Source: Tubiluchus corallicola (Eukaryota > Priapulida > Priapulimorpha > Priapulimorphida > Tubiluchidae). From it: a stretch of DNA of 64,000 bases. The notes below the pieces were generated by a model, which was given only the letters and a program-made list of their open reading frames with translations, was not told the DNA's origin and did not search any database. The first letter of the stretch is position 1; each line of letters opens with the position of its first letter. Below are positions 56,881 to 64,000 of the stretch, one piece after another. Position numbers and translations under genes: made by a program. The stretch spans positions 148,951-212,950 of the forward strand of contig JAQGDQ010002389.1 in NCBI GenBank assembly GCA_030141605.1, written 5' to 3'.

Positions 56881-58203
56881 ATGAGTTTTAAAATAAGCTT
56901 TATCGGAGCGGGAAGTACCGTTTTTATGAAAAATATTGCCGGAGATATTCTTCACAACCCTCCTTTTAAAAATGCTATGTTCTCACTTCACGATATTGAC
57001 GAAAAACGATTAGAAGAGTCTACCCTTGTTGTACAAAAATTAGCAAAGACTTTAGGAGCCGATATTACATTAGAATCAACACTTAACCGCCACAAATCCC
57101 TTGAGGGCGCTGACTTTGTAATCGTCATGATCCAAGTTGGAGGCTATAAGCCATCAACAGTCATAGATTTTGAAATCCCTAAAAAATATGGCCTCAGGCA
57201 AACCATTGCTGATACTCTCGGGATTGGCGGAATTATGAGAGCGTTAAGAACTGTTCCCGTGCTCATTGATATATGTAACGATATGAGAGAAATCTGCCCT
57301 CAAGCCATCATGCTTAATTATGTTAACCCCATGGCGATTAATTCTTGGGCCATTTCCCGCATGGCGCCAGACATCAACTATATCGGCCTATGCCACTCCG
57401 TGCAGGGAACAGCTGAAATTCTAGCACAAGATATCGGCGTTGACATAAATAAACTGACCTACGATTGTGCAGGAATTAACCATATGGCTTTCTTTACAAA
57501 GTTCATGGTTCGTGAAAATGAACATAGCTTAAAAGATATCTACCCTCTTTTACGTTCCTTTGCTCAAAACGAAGACAATATTCCAAAAGATAATAAAGTC
57601 CGTTACGAAATCATGAGGCAATTTGGCTATTTTGTCACAGAATCCAGCGAACATTTCGCGGAATATTGCCCGTGGTTTATTAAACAAGATAGACATGACC
57701 TTATTGAAGCTTTTAATATTCCTCTAGACGAATATCCACGCCGCTGTGAAGAACAGATTGAACAGTGGGAAAAACAAGCAAAAGAATATCGCGAAAGCAA
57801 CACAATCTCCGTTGCCCAAAGCCATGAATACGCCGCGACAATACTCAATGCTTTCGCAACACACGAGCCCGCTGTGGTCTATGGGAATGTTCCTAATAAT
57901 GGGTTGATTGATAATCTTCCACAAGGATGCTCTGTAGAACTCGCCTGCTTTATCGATCGCAATGGAATTCAGCCTAAAAAATTCGGCTCTCTTCCTCCTC
58001 AGCTCGCTGCACTGATGCAAACAAATATTAATGTCCAATCTCTCATCGTCGCAGCCCTAGAAGAAGAAAATAAAAACTATATTTATCACGCCGCTATGCT
58101 TGACCCACATACAGCCGCAGAGCTTGATCTCCGCCAAATTAGACAGCTTGTTGATGATTTAATCCACGCCCATAAAGAATGGCTGCCATCATTTGCTCAA
58201 TAA
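56881..58203 (+). CDS. Glycoside hydrolase family 4, alpha-galactosidase-type
   Basis: A 440-residue GH4 enzyme with the NAD-binding N-terminus ISFIGAGSTVFMKNIAGDIL, LNYVNPMAINSWA (Asn149), the diagnostic Cys-His pair C171-H172 in GLCHSVQGT (the CHSV variant found in alpha-galactosidases of GH4), and GINHMAFF (His201). GH4 enzymes use NAD+ and Mn2+ and cleave through redox elimination; the CHSV type hydrolyses melibiose or raffinose alpha-galactoside bonds in the cytoplasm. AGGAG precedes ATG 56881; it is the last gene of the importer operon. Alpha-galacturonidase or alpha-glucosidase specificity cannot be fully excluded. Confidence 0.92.
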   Translation: MSFKISFIGAGSTVFMKNIAGDILHNPPFKNAMFSLHDIDEKRLEESTLVVQKLAKTLGADITLESTLNRHKSLEGADFVIVMIQVGGYKPSTVIDFEIPKKYGLRQTIADTLGIGGIMRALRTVPVLIDICNDMREICPQAIMLNYVNPMAINSWAISRMAPDINYIGLCHSVQGTAEILAQDIGVDINKLTYDCAGINHMAFFTKFMVRENEHSLKDIYPLLRSFAQNEDNIPKDNKVRYEIMRQFGYFVTESSEHFAEYCPWFIKQDRHDLIEAFNIPLDEYPRRCEEQIEQWEKQAKEYRESNTISVAQSHEYAATILNAFATHEPAVVYGNVPNNGLIDNLPQGCSVELACFIDRNGIQPKKFGSLPPQLAALMQTNINVQSLIVAALEEENKNYIYHAAMLDPHTAAELDLRQIRQLVDDLIHAHKEWLPSFAQ

Positions 58204-58225
58204 AAAGAAGACTCTTTCTATAAAA

Positions 58226-58263
58226 AAAGATCGACTTTTCTTCTTTTAGAAAAGCCGATCTTT
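58226..58263 (-). terminator. Terminator shared by convergent operons
   Basis: A 15-bp inverted repeat (AAAGATCGACTTTTC / GAAAAGCCGATCTTT, one mismatch) with loop TTCTTTTA. On the minus strand it is followed by a run of seven T's, a classic terminator for the creatininase operon. It also lies 22 bp after the GH4 stop and may act on both strands. Confidence 0.8.
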
Positions 58264-58293
58264 CTCACGATTGTTTATATAGATTTGAATGAA

Positions 58294-58995
58294 CTATACC
58301 CACCCATTTTCTACAATATCTTTCGTTTCATTAATAGCAACTTTCCAAATCTCCAGCATAATCTCTTCGCTTTTTTCATAGTCACCACCAAAGTTCCCAT
58401 CGCCAGCTCGCTCGCGGATAGAAGTAGGAGAAAGCTGTGGAAATATGTCTGTATTTAAGACTTCTTTTTTCTCTTTTGGAACTGAAATCCCCTTGATTTT
58501 TGTCCAGGGAAAAGATTCCATCCATGACCCATGGCATGCAACGGAATCATAAGAATGAACTGCTTCCATAACACGTTTTCCTGCCCACCAATTATGCATA
58601 ATAACACGCGCATCTTCATGACAGGAAAGCCAATCATAAATCGCCCCTTGAACAACACTGTTTCCACCATGACCATTCACAATTAAAATACGGCGAAATG
58701 ATGAATTATAAAGGCTATCCAAAATCTCACAAATAACAGAACAATAAGTCTTTGCGGTTAACGTCACTGTTCCAGCATAGGCTGTAAAATATCGCGCCAA
58801 ACCATATGATAAAACAGGAAATACAGGAACATTACATATATCACCAACTTCCTGAGAAACATTTTGTGCTAAGATACTATCTGTGTGTAAACTTAAATAG
58901 CTATGCTGCTCTGTGCTTCCGATTGGTAAAATAACACGATCATCATTCTGTAAATACTCTTCAACCTGAAAAAAATTCATATCACTAATCAACAT
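58294..58995 (-). CDS. Creatininase-family amidohydrolase
   Basis: A 233-residue member of the creatininase/MftE-like metal hydrolase family (creatininase about 250-260). The metal-ligand motifs are complete: PIGSTEQH (Glu, His), LHTDS (Asp), VNGHGGN (His) and ACHGSWMES. The family hydrolyses cyclic amides such as creatinine, and includes other ring-opening enzymes, so substrate is unproven. ATG 58995 with GGAG is preferred; TTG 59004 sits too close to AGGAGG. It follows the SSS symporter by 51 bp, suggesting uptake plus ring-opening of one compound. Confidence 0.88.
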   Translation of the reverse strand: MLISDMNFFQVEEYLQNDDRVILPIGSTEQHSYLSLHTDSILAQNVSQEVGDICNVPVFPVLSYGLARYFTAYAGTVTLTAKTYCSVICEILDSLYNSSFRRILIVNGHGGNSVVQGAIYDWLSCHEDARVIMHNWWAGKRVMEAVHSYDSVACHGSWMESFPWTKIKGISVPKEKKEVLNTDIFPQLSPTSIRERAGDGNFGGDYEKSEEIMLEIWKVAINETKDIVENGWV

Positions 58996-59046
58996 AATTT
59001 CCAAACTCCTCCTATTCTATTTTTTCTAGCCTCATACACTCTTACT

Positions 59047-60537
59047 TTAAGATTTAAGATTATCGAAATGGCGCTTAATCGTTGCCTCCGAAACTTGCGG
59101 CGTTACCAAGCTAATTACTACCATCAATATCATTGAAGCAACCCAACTGATGATTAAAGGATCAAAGCCTCCAACAGGCAATATCCATCCTAATTTCATA
59201 ACAACATAAAAAATCTCGCCCACAATGACGGAGATAATCGCTGCAATAAGTGTAGACTTCCTCCAGTATATACCTAAAATCACAGGAGTCACCCAAATTC
59301 CTAAGCCTCCAAATGCAAAACGAATAAGATCAAAAATTGTCGCAGGCTTAATAATACCAATAATCACACCTGCAATACCAATTAAAACAGTAATAATCTG
59401 TGACAATTTTAAAATCTGCTTATCTGTCGCCTGAGGGTTAATAACATTCTGGTAAATATCCCGTGTAACTCCTCCGGTCGCTATAATTAATAACGCGTCA
59501 ATCGTCGACATGCCTGCTGACATAATTCCCGCGATAAGAATAGAGGCAATCACAGGATTAAGACTTTGCTGCAAAAGCATTGGAACAATAAAATCTGTCT
59601 CTTTTCCGGTTAAACCTATAATTGTAACAAGGGCATTTACACCTGCCCACTCAATTAATGTAGCAGAGAAAAGCATCCCAGCCGTTCCTAAAATTACAGC
59701 TTTAAATAATGTCTTAAAATTCTTCATTGTGAAAAATTTAGTAAATAATGTCGGCTGACCAATTGTAAAAAAGCTCCACATGATGATCATAGATACATAA
59801 ATCGGCCATCCATAATCATTCTTAGCACCAGGATGCGTTAAGTAAGCATGGCCATCATTCTCTATGATATTTTCTGTAATTGCTTCAAATCCACCACCTG
59901 CTTTCACAGATACATAAAATGTTACAATAGCTGTCGCTATCATTAAAATACCTTGCAAAACATCAGTCAACATAGCTCCTCGCATGCCACCTGCCATACA
60001 ATAAACAATGACAATAGCTCCCATGCCAACAACGCCAACCCACTCTGGAAGTCCTGTAAATGTATGCAAAATAACACCAGCTCCAACAGTTTGAGCACCA
60101 ATCATAGCTGTTAGAAAAATAACCATCATTGTCGCATGAAAAATACGAATACCACTGGATTCATAACGATCTGAAAGGTAATCAGCCATCGTTAAAAAAC
60201 CATAGCGATGGCCCATAACCATTAATTTACGACCAACAAAAAGAGCCGGAATAATCATTGAAAAAGCAAGACCAGGAACCGAAATACTCATCCCTGCAAA
60301 ACCTGTATTATAGGTAACAGCCGGAACACCTACAAACGTACCCATACTATATTGAGTCGCAAAATACGCAAGACCCGAAACAATAACGCCCGCTCTTCCG
60401 CCCATTACAAAAAATTCTTTTAACGAAGTTGTCTGCTTAGCAGCAACATATCCTATCGCCCCGATAATCATAAAATACATTGCCAAAACAGTAAAAAATG
60501 GCCCAGGCGTGGGCGTAACTAAAAACTCTTCACTCAT
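59047..60537 (-). CDS. Sodium:solute symporter (SSS/SLC5 family)
   Basis: A 496-residue transporter with about 13 hydrophobic segments. SSS features include FFVMGGRAGVIVSGLAYFATQYS, GFLTMADYLSDRYES, the YCMAGGMRGAMLTDVLQGI segment and AGIMSAGMSTIDALLIIATGGVTRDIY (Na+ site and conserved loop). The family takes up pantothenate, proline, sugars, nucleobases or other solutes with Na+. The creatininase downstream and the two-TM protein upstream mark this as an uptake-catabolism unit of unknown substrate. AGAGGA precedes ATG 60537. Confidence 0.93.
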   Translation of the reverse strand: MSEEFLVTPTPGPFFTVLAMYFMIIGAIGYVAAKQTTSLKEFFVMGGRAGVIVSGLAYFATQYSMGTFVGVPAVTYNTGFAGMSISVPGLAFSMIIPALFVGRKLMVMGHRYGFLTMADYLSDRYESSGIRIFHATMMVIFLTAMIGAQTVGAGVILHTFTGLPEWVGVVGMGAIVIVYCMAGGMRGAMLTDVLQGILMIATAIVTFYVSVKAGGGFEAITENIIENDGHAYLTHPGAKNDYGWPIYVSMIIMWSFFTIGQPTLFTKFFTMKNFKTLFKAVILGTAGMLFSATLIEWAGVNALVTIIGLTGKETDFIVPMLLQQSLNPVIASILIAGIMSAGMSTIDALLIIATGGVTRDIYQNVINPQATDKQILKLSQIITVLIGIAGVIIGIIKPATIFDLIRFAFGGLGIWVTPVILGIYWRKSTLIAAIISVIVGEIFYVVMKLGWILPVGGFDPLIISWVASMILMVVISLVTPQVSEATIKRHFDNLKS

Positions 60538-60631
60538 AATTGTCCTCTATCTTGATACTTTCATTGCACTCTAAAATCTACCCTGATTGGTAACAATAGT
60601 ATTAAAAAGCAGTCTTATATACCCATGCGAC

Positions 60632-60901
60632 TTAGCTCTCTTTTTGCAAAAGCGCCTCTTCCTTTTCTTTCTCAAAAGCAATATATTCAGCCCGAGAAAG
60701 GCATTGTTTCGCAAAAATTCCAATCGCTATAAGGACAACACAAGCATGCACAAGCCAGCCATAAACAAATAAAGGAACACCACCAAAACCAGCAATATAC
60801 TCTTCAGAATAAAACCATGGAAATGGTATCATGATGAAAACATATAAAAACATAAAAATACCAAACCATCTTTTCTCAAAAGAATTTTTTAAAACATCCA
60901 T
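60632..60901 (-). CDS. Small two-TM protein, SSS partner subunit-like
   Basis: An 89-residue protein with two membrane helices (about residues 12-30 and 42-63), a Pro-rich turn between them (IPFPWFYSEEYIAGFGGVPL) and a polar C-terminal tail. Small proteins of this shape (YhdT, DUF997/DUF3311-like) are commonly encoded directly before SSS symporters, often as a pair. GGAGGAAG precedes ATG 60901; the gap to the SSS gene is 94 bp. Its function is unknown. Confidence 0.8.
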   Translation of the reverse strand: MDVLKNSFEKRWFGIFMFLYVFIMIPFPWFYSEEYIAGFGGVPLFVYGWLVHACVVLIAIGIFAKQCLSRAEYIAFEKEKEEALLQKES

Positions 60902-61354
60902 TTACTTCCTCCAGTACAGGCAATAGCCATACAGAATAAAATTATTAAACTCCTTTTCCCTGCTAATAATTAATTTTAAAGGGAGCATGCTATCATAATA
61001 ATCGCGCTTTGTCGCCACTTTTTTTAAATCGTCTATTTCTTTACTTTATTTTATTAACTTCATCCACTAGGTAATTATATAATTACAAAAATAATAGTTT
61101 TAAATTTAATAGTTGAAATATAATATTGTTAATGATATTGTTCTAATATAAATTTTAGAATATTTTATGGCTTCACATACTCTTTATTTGTATGCGTTTG
61201 ATTCTTTATTTTTAATAGTAAGTAAATTATCTGCTGCTAAGCTGAGGTCGAGCCTGTAATATATAGAATTTAATATTCTGGTAATGAAGCATTGATTCAT
61301 TACTTTGATAATTTATAATAGCTTAATATATATGTCGATTAGGAGAGAAATTAC
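60902..61354. other. 453-bp intergenic region with cold-shock gene leader
   Basis: AT-rich divergent region between the SSS operon and the cold-shock gene; no ORF is supported. Just before the cold-shock gene lie two hairpins: AGAAT-TTAAT-ATTCT (61265-61279) and GTAATGAA-GCATTGA-TTCATTAC (61281-61303). They are followed by AGGAGA before ATG 61355. I could not settle on a promoter. Confidence 0.45.
61281..61303 (+). promoter_or_regulatory. 5' leader hairpin of the cold-shock gene
   Basis: GTAATGAA pairs perfectly with TTCATTAC around a 7-base loop, 51 bp before the start codon. With the smaller hairpin at 61265-61279 it could form a temperature-responsive leader as in known cspA mRNAs; no sequence match to the E. 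coli cold box was established. Confidence 0.4.
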
Positions 61355-61558
61355 ATGGCAATTGGTACTATTAAGTGGTTTAACCCTGCTAAAGGGTTTG
61401 GCTTTATTATTCCTGAAGATGGTGGAAAAGATGTTTTTGTACATATTACCGCGTTAGGACCTTCAGGTATTGATACTTTAAATGAAGGAGATCGTATTAG
61501 CTATGAGCTAACCGATAATAACGGAAAAGTCTCAGCCACAGAATTAAAACTTATTTAA
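61355..61558 (+). CDS. Cold-shock protein, CspA family
   Basis: A 67-residue cold-shock domain protein. The RNP1 motif is KGFGFIIP (usual KGFGFI) and RNP2 is KDVFVHITAL (usual DVFVHFS); the start MAIGTIKWFNPAKGFGF is typical. It binds single-stranded nucleic acid and acts as an RNA chaperone. The chain ends in GKVSATELKLI. Strong AGGAGA precedes ATG 61355, and a strong terminator follows, so it is monocistronic. Confidence 0.96.
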   Translation: MAIGTIKWFNPAKGFGFIIPEDGGKDVFVHITALGPSGIDTLNEGDRISYELTDNNGKVSATELKLI

Positions 61559-61578
61559 ACTCTTATTTAAGACCCATT

Positions 61579-61616
61579 AAGGCACATTAAAAATATTTTT
61601 AATGTGCCTTTTTTAT
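61579..61616 (+). terminator. Terminator of the cold-shock gene
   Basis: A perfect 32-base palindrome (AAGGCACATTAAAAAT and its complement, 61579-61610) followed by more T's, 20 bp past the stop codon. Confidence 0.88.
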
Positions 61617-61648
61617 TTTCATTACCTACTTTAAGTAGATAATGAAAA
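61616..61648. repeat. Second hairpin after the cold-shock terminator
   Basis: TTTTCATTACCTACTT / AAGTAGATAATGAAAA, 16-base arms with one mismatch around a single central T, directly after the terminator. No T-run follows. The remaining 250 bp to the pirin gene contain nothing further that I recognise except a TATAAT near 61760. Confidence 0.5.
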
Positions 61649-61904
61649 TACCAAAAAATATCCCCTATTCAGTAAAAAAATGATTCCCATTAAAAATTAA
61701 CTTTTTTTAACATTCTTCTTCTCTTGTCTCTTGAAAAGCATAGAAACATACACAGCTCTATAATAGAAGAGAAATTTTTAAACTCTATATCTGATTGAAT
61801 TAAGTGGAATACTTGTTTATGGCAATAAACGCAACACTATAAGAAAATAAATATAATACTCCATTCCCAAACATAAAAAAGCATTCCTAAAAGAAAAGAA
61901 GAGA

Positions 61905-62615
61905 ATGTCAATGTTGACAATTACGCTACACCAAGCTCAAGAATGTGGATTATCTGATCTAGGATGGCTTAAAAGCCGCCATAGCTTTTCATGCGAAAGT
62001 TACTATGATCCCAACCATATGAACTTTAAGAATTTACAAGCGATTAATGATGACTATATTGTCGCAAATGCTGATTTTTCCATGCATACATATAAAAATG
62101 TAGAAATTATCTCCTATCTTGTTGATGGATTGCTAAAACATAAAGACAGTAGAGGAAATAGCTTAACCATGCAATCAGGAGATGTGCAATGTATACATGC
62201 CGGTACAGGCATTACATGTGATGAAAAAAATATGTCTAAAGAAAAAGAAGCTCACTTTCTACAAATTATTTTTACACCGAATAAGATAAATATAAAACCA
62301 ACTTATGAATATAGGCATTTTTCAAACAAAGAAAAACAAGGAAAATTGTGCCTTATCGCCTCTCCATTAGGAGAAGGGCATTCCCTTTCTATTAATCAAA
62401 ATGTTAAAATTTACAGCACCTTACTTACCAATGAGGAAAAAATTATCTTCCCTATAATAAAAAACCACAGTATATGGGTTCATATTGTTCGTGGCCACGT
62501 TAAACTTAACGACTATACCTTATGCACAGGAGATGGAGCTGCTGTTAATGGAAACGGAAATATGATTCTTAAAGGAAGTGACTCAGAATTTCTTCTCTTT
62601 GACATGGCGTCATAA
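61905..62615 (+). CDS. Pirin-like bicupin protein with substituted metal ligands
   Basis: A 236-residue bicupin of the pirin family (YhhW-like length): WLKSRHSFSC (usual W-x-x-S-x-H-S-F-S-F), FSMHTYKNVEIISYLVDG, SGDVQCIHAGTGITCDEKN, then a second cupin (WVHIVRGHVKLNDYTLCTGDG). The canonical four metal ligands (His, His, His, Glu) read His61, Tyr63, Cys105, Glu107, so two are changed. YhhW-type pirins are quercetin 2,3-dioxygenases; activity is questionable here. Start ATG 61905, or ATG 61911 two codons later. Confidence 0.85.
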   Translation: MSMLTITLHQAQECGLSDLGWLKSRHSFSCESYYDPNHMNFKNLQAINDDYIVANADFSMHTYKNVEIISYLVDGLLKHKDSRGNSLTMQSGDVQCIHAGTGITCDEKNMSKEKEAHFLQIIFTPNKINIKPTYEYRHFSNKEKQGKLCLIASPLGEGHSLSINQNVKIYSTLLTNEEKIIFPIIKNHSIWVHIVRGHVKLNDYTLCTGDGAAVNGNGNMILKGSDSEFLLFDMAS

Positions 62616-62639
62616 CCTTTAATTAATCCATAGATTAAA

Positions 62640-64000
62640 TTACATCACGCTATCATCTTCCCCTATGCCAATAATACTGGACTGAAGAAGAAATAAATCC
62701 ATATCCTCTAGCTGGATTAGAACAAAAGTATTTTCATCTCTGGAAACATCTATAACACTATGTCCACTACTTTCGTCGTGAGAAATGTCTAAAGAAGCCT
62801 CCGCTCCCCACGCTTCAAAAACACTCGAAAGATCAATCGTATCTTCATCAGGATTAAAATCTTCTATATAAAATACTATACCGCTATCTTCTTCACTAAA
62901 AGAAAATTGATCACTCTCTTCTGTTGCAAAAAGAACAGAGATATCATCCTCAGAAGACTCATCAACTAAATCACTCAAAAATAAAGCTGCATCACCCATT
63001 GAGGCCATAGAAAATAACGTCGTGCCGCCAACTGCATCATTAACATCAATCGTCGTGGTAATAATATTGCTCACAATATCATATTCCTCATACATGACAA
63101 ATATTTCTACCTCACGTGTATCTCCAACAACATCTTCTTCTCTTAAAACTGTAGAATTATATGTAATACTTTCAAGCACTGGCACATAACTCTCCGATAA
63201 CATCAGACCTCTGAAAATCAACACACCTTCCGCTTCATTATACTCTACACTTACCCCTCGCGGCACAAGAAGCTGATCCCACTCTAAAACATCACCAGGA
63301 GAAACATTGATGATATCAACCTCCGCATAGTCTATAATAGTAGATGAAATAATGAGCTGATCATTGCTAAACAGATTAACCTCTCCTGTCTTTCCCCATA
63401 CCCACGTTACAGACGCACTACTATCCAAAAGAGTTCCATTTTCATCAATAGTCTGGCTATAAATATCATCATCCCCTCCCTGCCATGTAATAATAACGCT
63501 TCCATCAGAAAGAAGCTCCGCTGAAGGAAGAAATCCTGCGAATTGAGAAGCAACTGGAATTATAGGGCCATGCTTATTATTATTCTCATCAAAAATTTGC
63601 GCGAATATCATAATCTGTGAGGAAAGAGAATCCCAATTTTCCCAAGTAACAAGCCACCCTCCTGTTTCCAAACCAACAACAGAAGGTGACTGATTCAAAA
63701 ATGAACCAGCCGGAAAAACATCAATTTTTTCAGCAATAAGCTCAGAACGACCATTATATACATTCGCAAAAATTTTAAATAAACCATCGCTATTATCAAA
63801 TATACCCCACGTCACAACAAATCCACCAAATCTGCCATCTACCTTCAATGCAGCTGTTGATACAGACCATTGAGGATTTTGAACATCGCTGATGAAAACT
63901 TCTGGCCCCAAAGGAAAACCCGTTTTCAAAAAACGTTGCCCACGTATCTGATATTGGGAATCGACTAAATGTTGCCACGCAACAAGAATTGTTTCATCTT
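62640..64000 (-). CDS. C-terminal part of a large type I-secreted repeat protein (5' end outside window)
   Basis: The frame is open through the window edge, so the start lies beyond 64000; the TTG at 63929 is not a real start. The visible 450 or so residues begin with two copies of a beta-propeller-like repeat seen in giant RTX/VCBS surface proteins (IRGQRF, GGFVVTWGIFDN; GGWLVTWENWDS, FAQIFDENNNKHGP; SVIITWQGGDDDIYSQTIDE). A cadherin-like stretch follows. The last 110 residues resemble the type I secretion C-terminal target domain (IEDFNPDEDTIDLSSVF, LIQLEDMDLFLLQ). Such proteins leave through a TolC-type channel and act as adhesins or biofilm matrix. No HlyB/HlyD genes are in view. Acidic composition (many Asp/Glu/Ser) fits secretion. 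Confidence 0.82.
   Translation of the reverse strand, partial: DETILVAWQHLVDSQYQIRGQRFLKTGFPLGPEVFISDVQNPQWSVSTAALKVDGRFGGFVVTWGIFDNSDGLFKIFANVYNGRSELIAEKIDVFPAGSFLNQSPSVVGLETGGWLVTWENWDSLSSQIMIFAQIFDENNNKHGPIIPVASQFAGFLPSAELLSDGSVIITWQGGDDDIYSQTIDENGTLLDSSASVTWVWGKTGEVNLFSNDQLIISSTIIDYAEVDIINVSPGDVLEWDQLLVPRGVSVEYNEAEGVLIFRGLMLSESYVPVLESITYNSTVLREEDVVGDTREVEIFVMYEEYDIVSNIITTTIDVNDAVGGTTLFSMASMGDAALFLSDLVDESSEDDISVLFATEESDQFSFSEEDSGIVFYIEDFNPDEDTIDLSSVFEAWGAEASLDISHDESSGHSVIDVSRDENTFVLIQLEDMDLFLLQSSIIGIGEDDSVM

Overview
The window is a gene-dense, AT-rich stretch (GC looks to be in the upper 30s percent by eye; not computed) of an alphaproteobacterial chromosome. Pointers to that class are the complete ISC iron-sulfur operon with GTG-started iscR, the secB / Tim44-like / MltA / Smr block, the efp plus inositol-monophosphatase-family pair, a DivK-like single-domain receiver, a plant-type glutamate-cysteine ligase and a short-form phosphatidylserine decarboxylase. 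I cannot place it to order. It has purine, proline, heme, quinone, glutathione and phospholipid genes, so it is not an extremely reduced endosymbiont. I saw no insertion sequence, prophage, CRISPR array, rRNA or tRNA gene.

Layout. 1-1918 (-): 3'-truncated membrane sensor histidine kinase. 1979-7988 (-): dicluster ferredoxin, then fdx, hscA, hscB, iscA, iscU, iscS, iscR (transcribed iscR to fdx). 8274-17733 (+): alpha/beta hydrolase-like protein, tyrS, an SNF-type Na+ symporter with a palindrome in its leader, and an oppABCDF-type peptide importer. 17865-24330: psd-pssA (+), gshA and rsmE (-), ubiA-ubiD (+). 24368-25911 (-): OsmC-family protein and an aldo/keto reductase. 26154-33921 (+): clpS-clpA-thiE, efp, an IMPase-like protein with a damaged active site, a DadA-like oxidase, a Nudix hydrolase and a rhodanese. 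34144-38996: SH3/Sel1 protein, secB (-), Tim44-like protein, mltA and a frame-interrupted smr. 39104-43835 (+): fumarase, galE, an orphan sugar-ABC ATPase and a BI-1/YccA membrane protein. 43928-50593: rnr, hemB, purA (-), a receiver-domain protein (+), proA (-). 50849-58203 (+): an alpha-galactoside-type uptake and hydrolysis cluster (family-5 binding protein, two permeases, one double-NBD ATPase, GH4 enzyme). 58294-60901 (-): two-TM protein, SSS symporter and creatininase-family hydrolase. 61355-61558: cold-shock protein. 61905-62615: pirin-like protein. 62640-64000 (-): C-terminal part of a large type-I-secreted protein.

How the genes work together. Two family-5 ABC importers are present. 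The first looks like a normal oligopeptide system. The second ends in a GH4 alpha-galactosidase and resembles the rhizobial agp/aga arrangement, so imported alpha-galactosides would be cleaved in the cytoplasm. GalE and an orphan MalK/UgpC-type ATPase lie 8-10 kb upstream. The binding-protein gene of this cluster is separated from its permeases by a 13-bp-stem hairpin and a good secondary promoter, which suggests differential expression.

A recurring theme is recognisable enzymes or signalling proteins with substituted catalytic residues in intact frames: the hydrolase near iscR (nucleophile Ser to Ala), the IMPase homologue (metal ligands changed), the DivK-like receiver (phospho-acceptor Asp to Glu) and the pirin (two of four metal ligands changed). 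The smr gene is split across two frames at a run of nine A's. No wholly new multi-gene system was evident; these diverged proteins, the SSS/creatininase operon and the regulatory hairpins are the items most worth following up.
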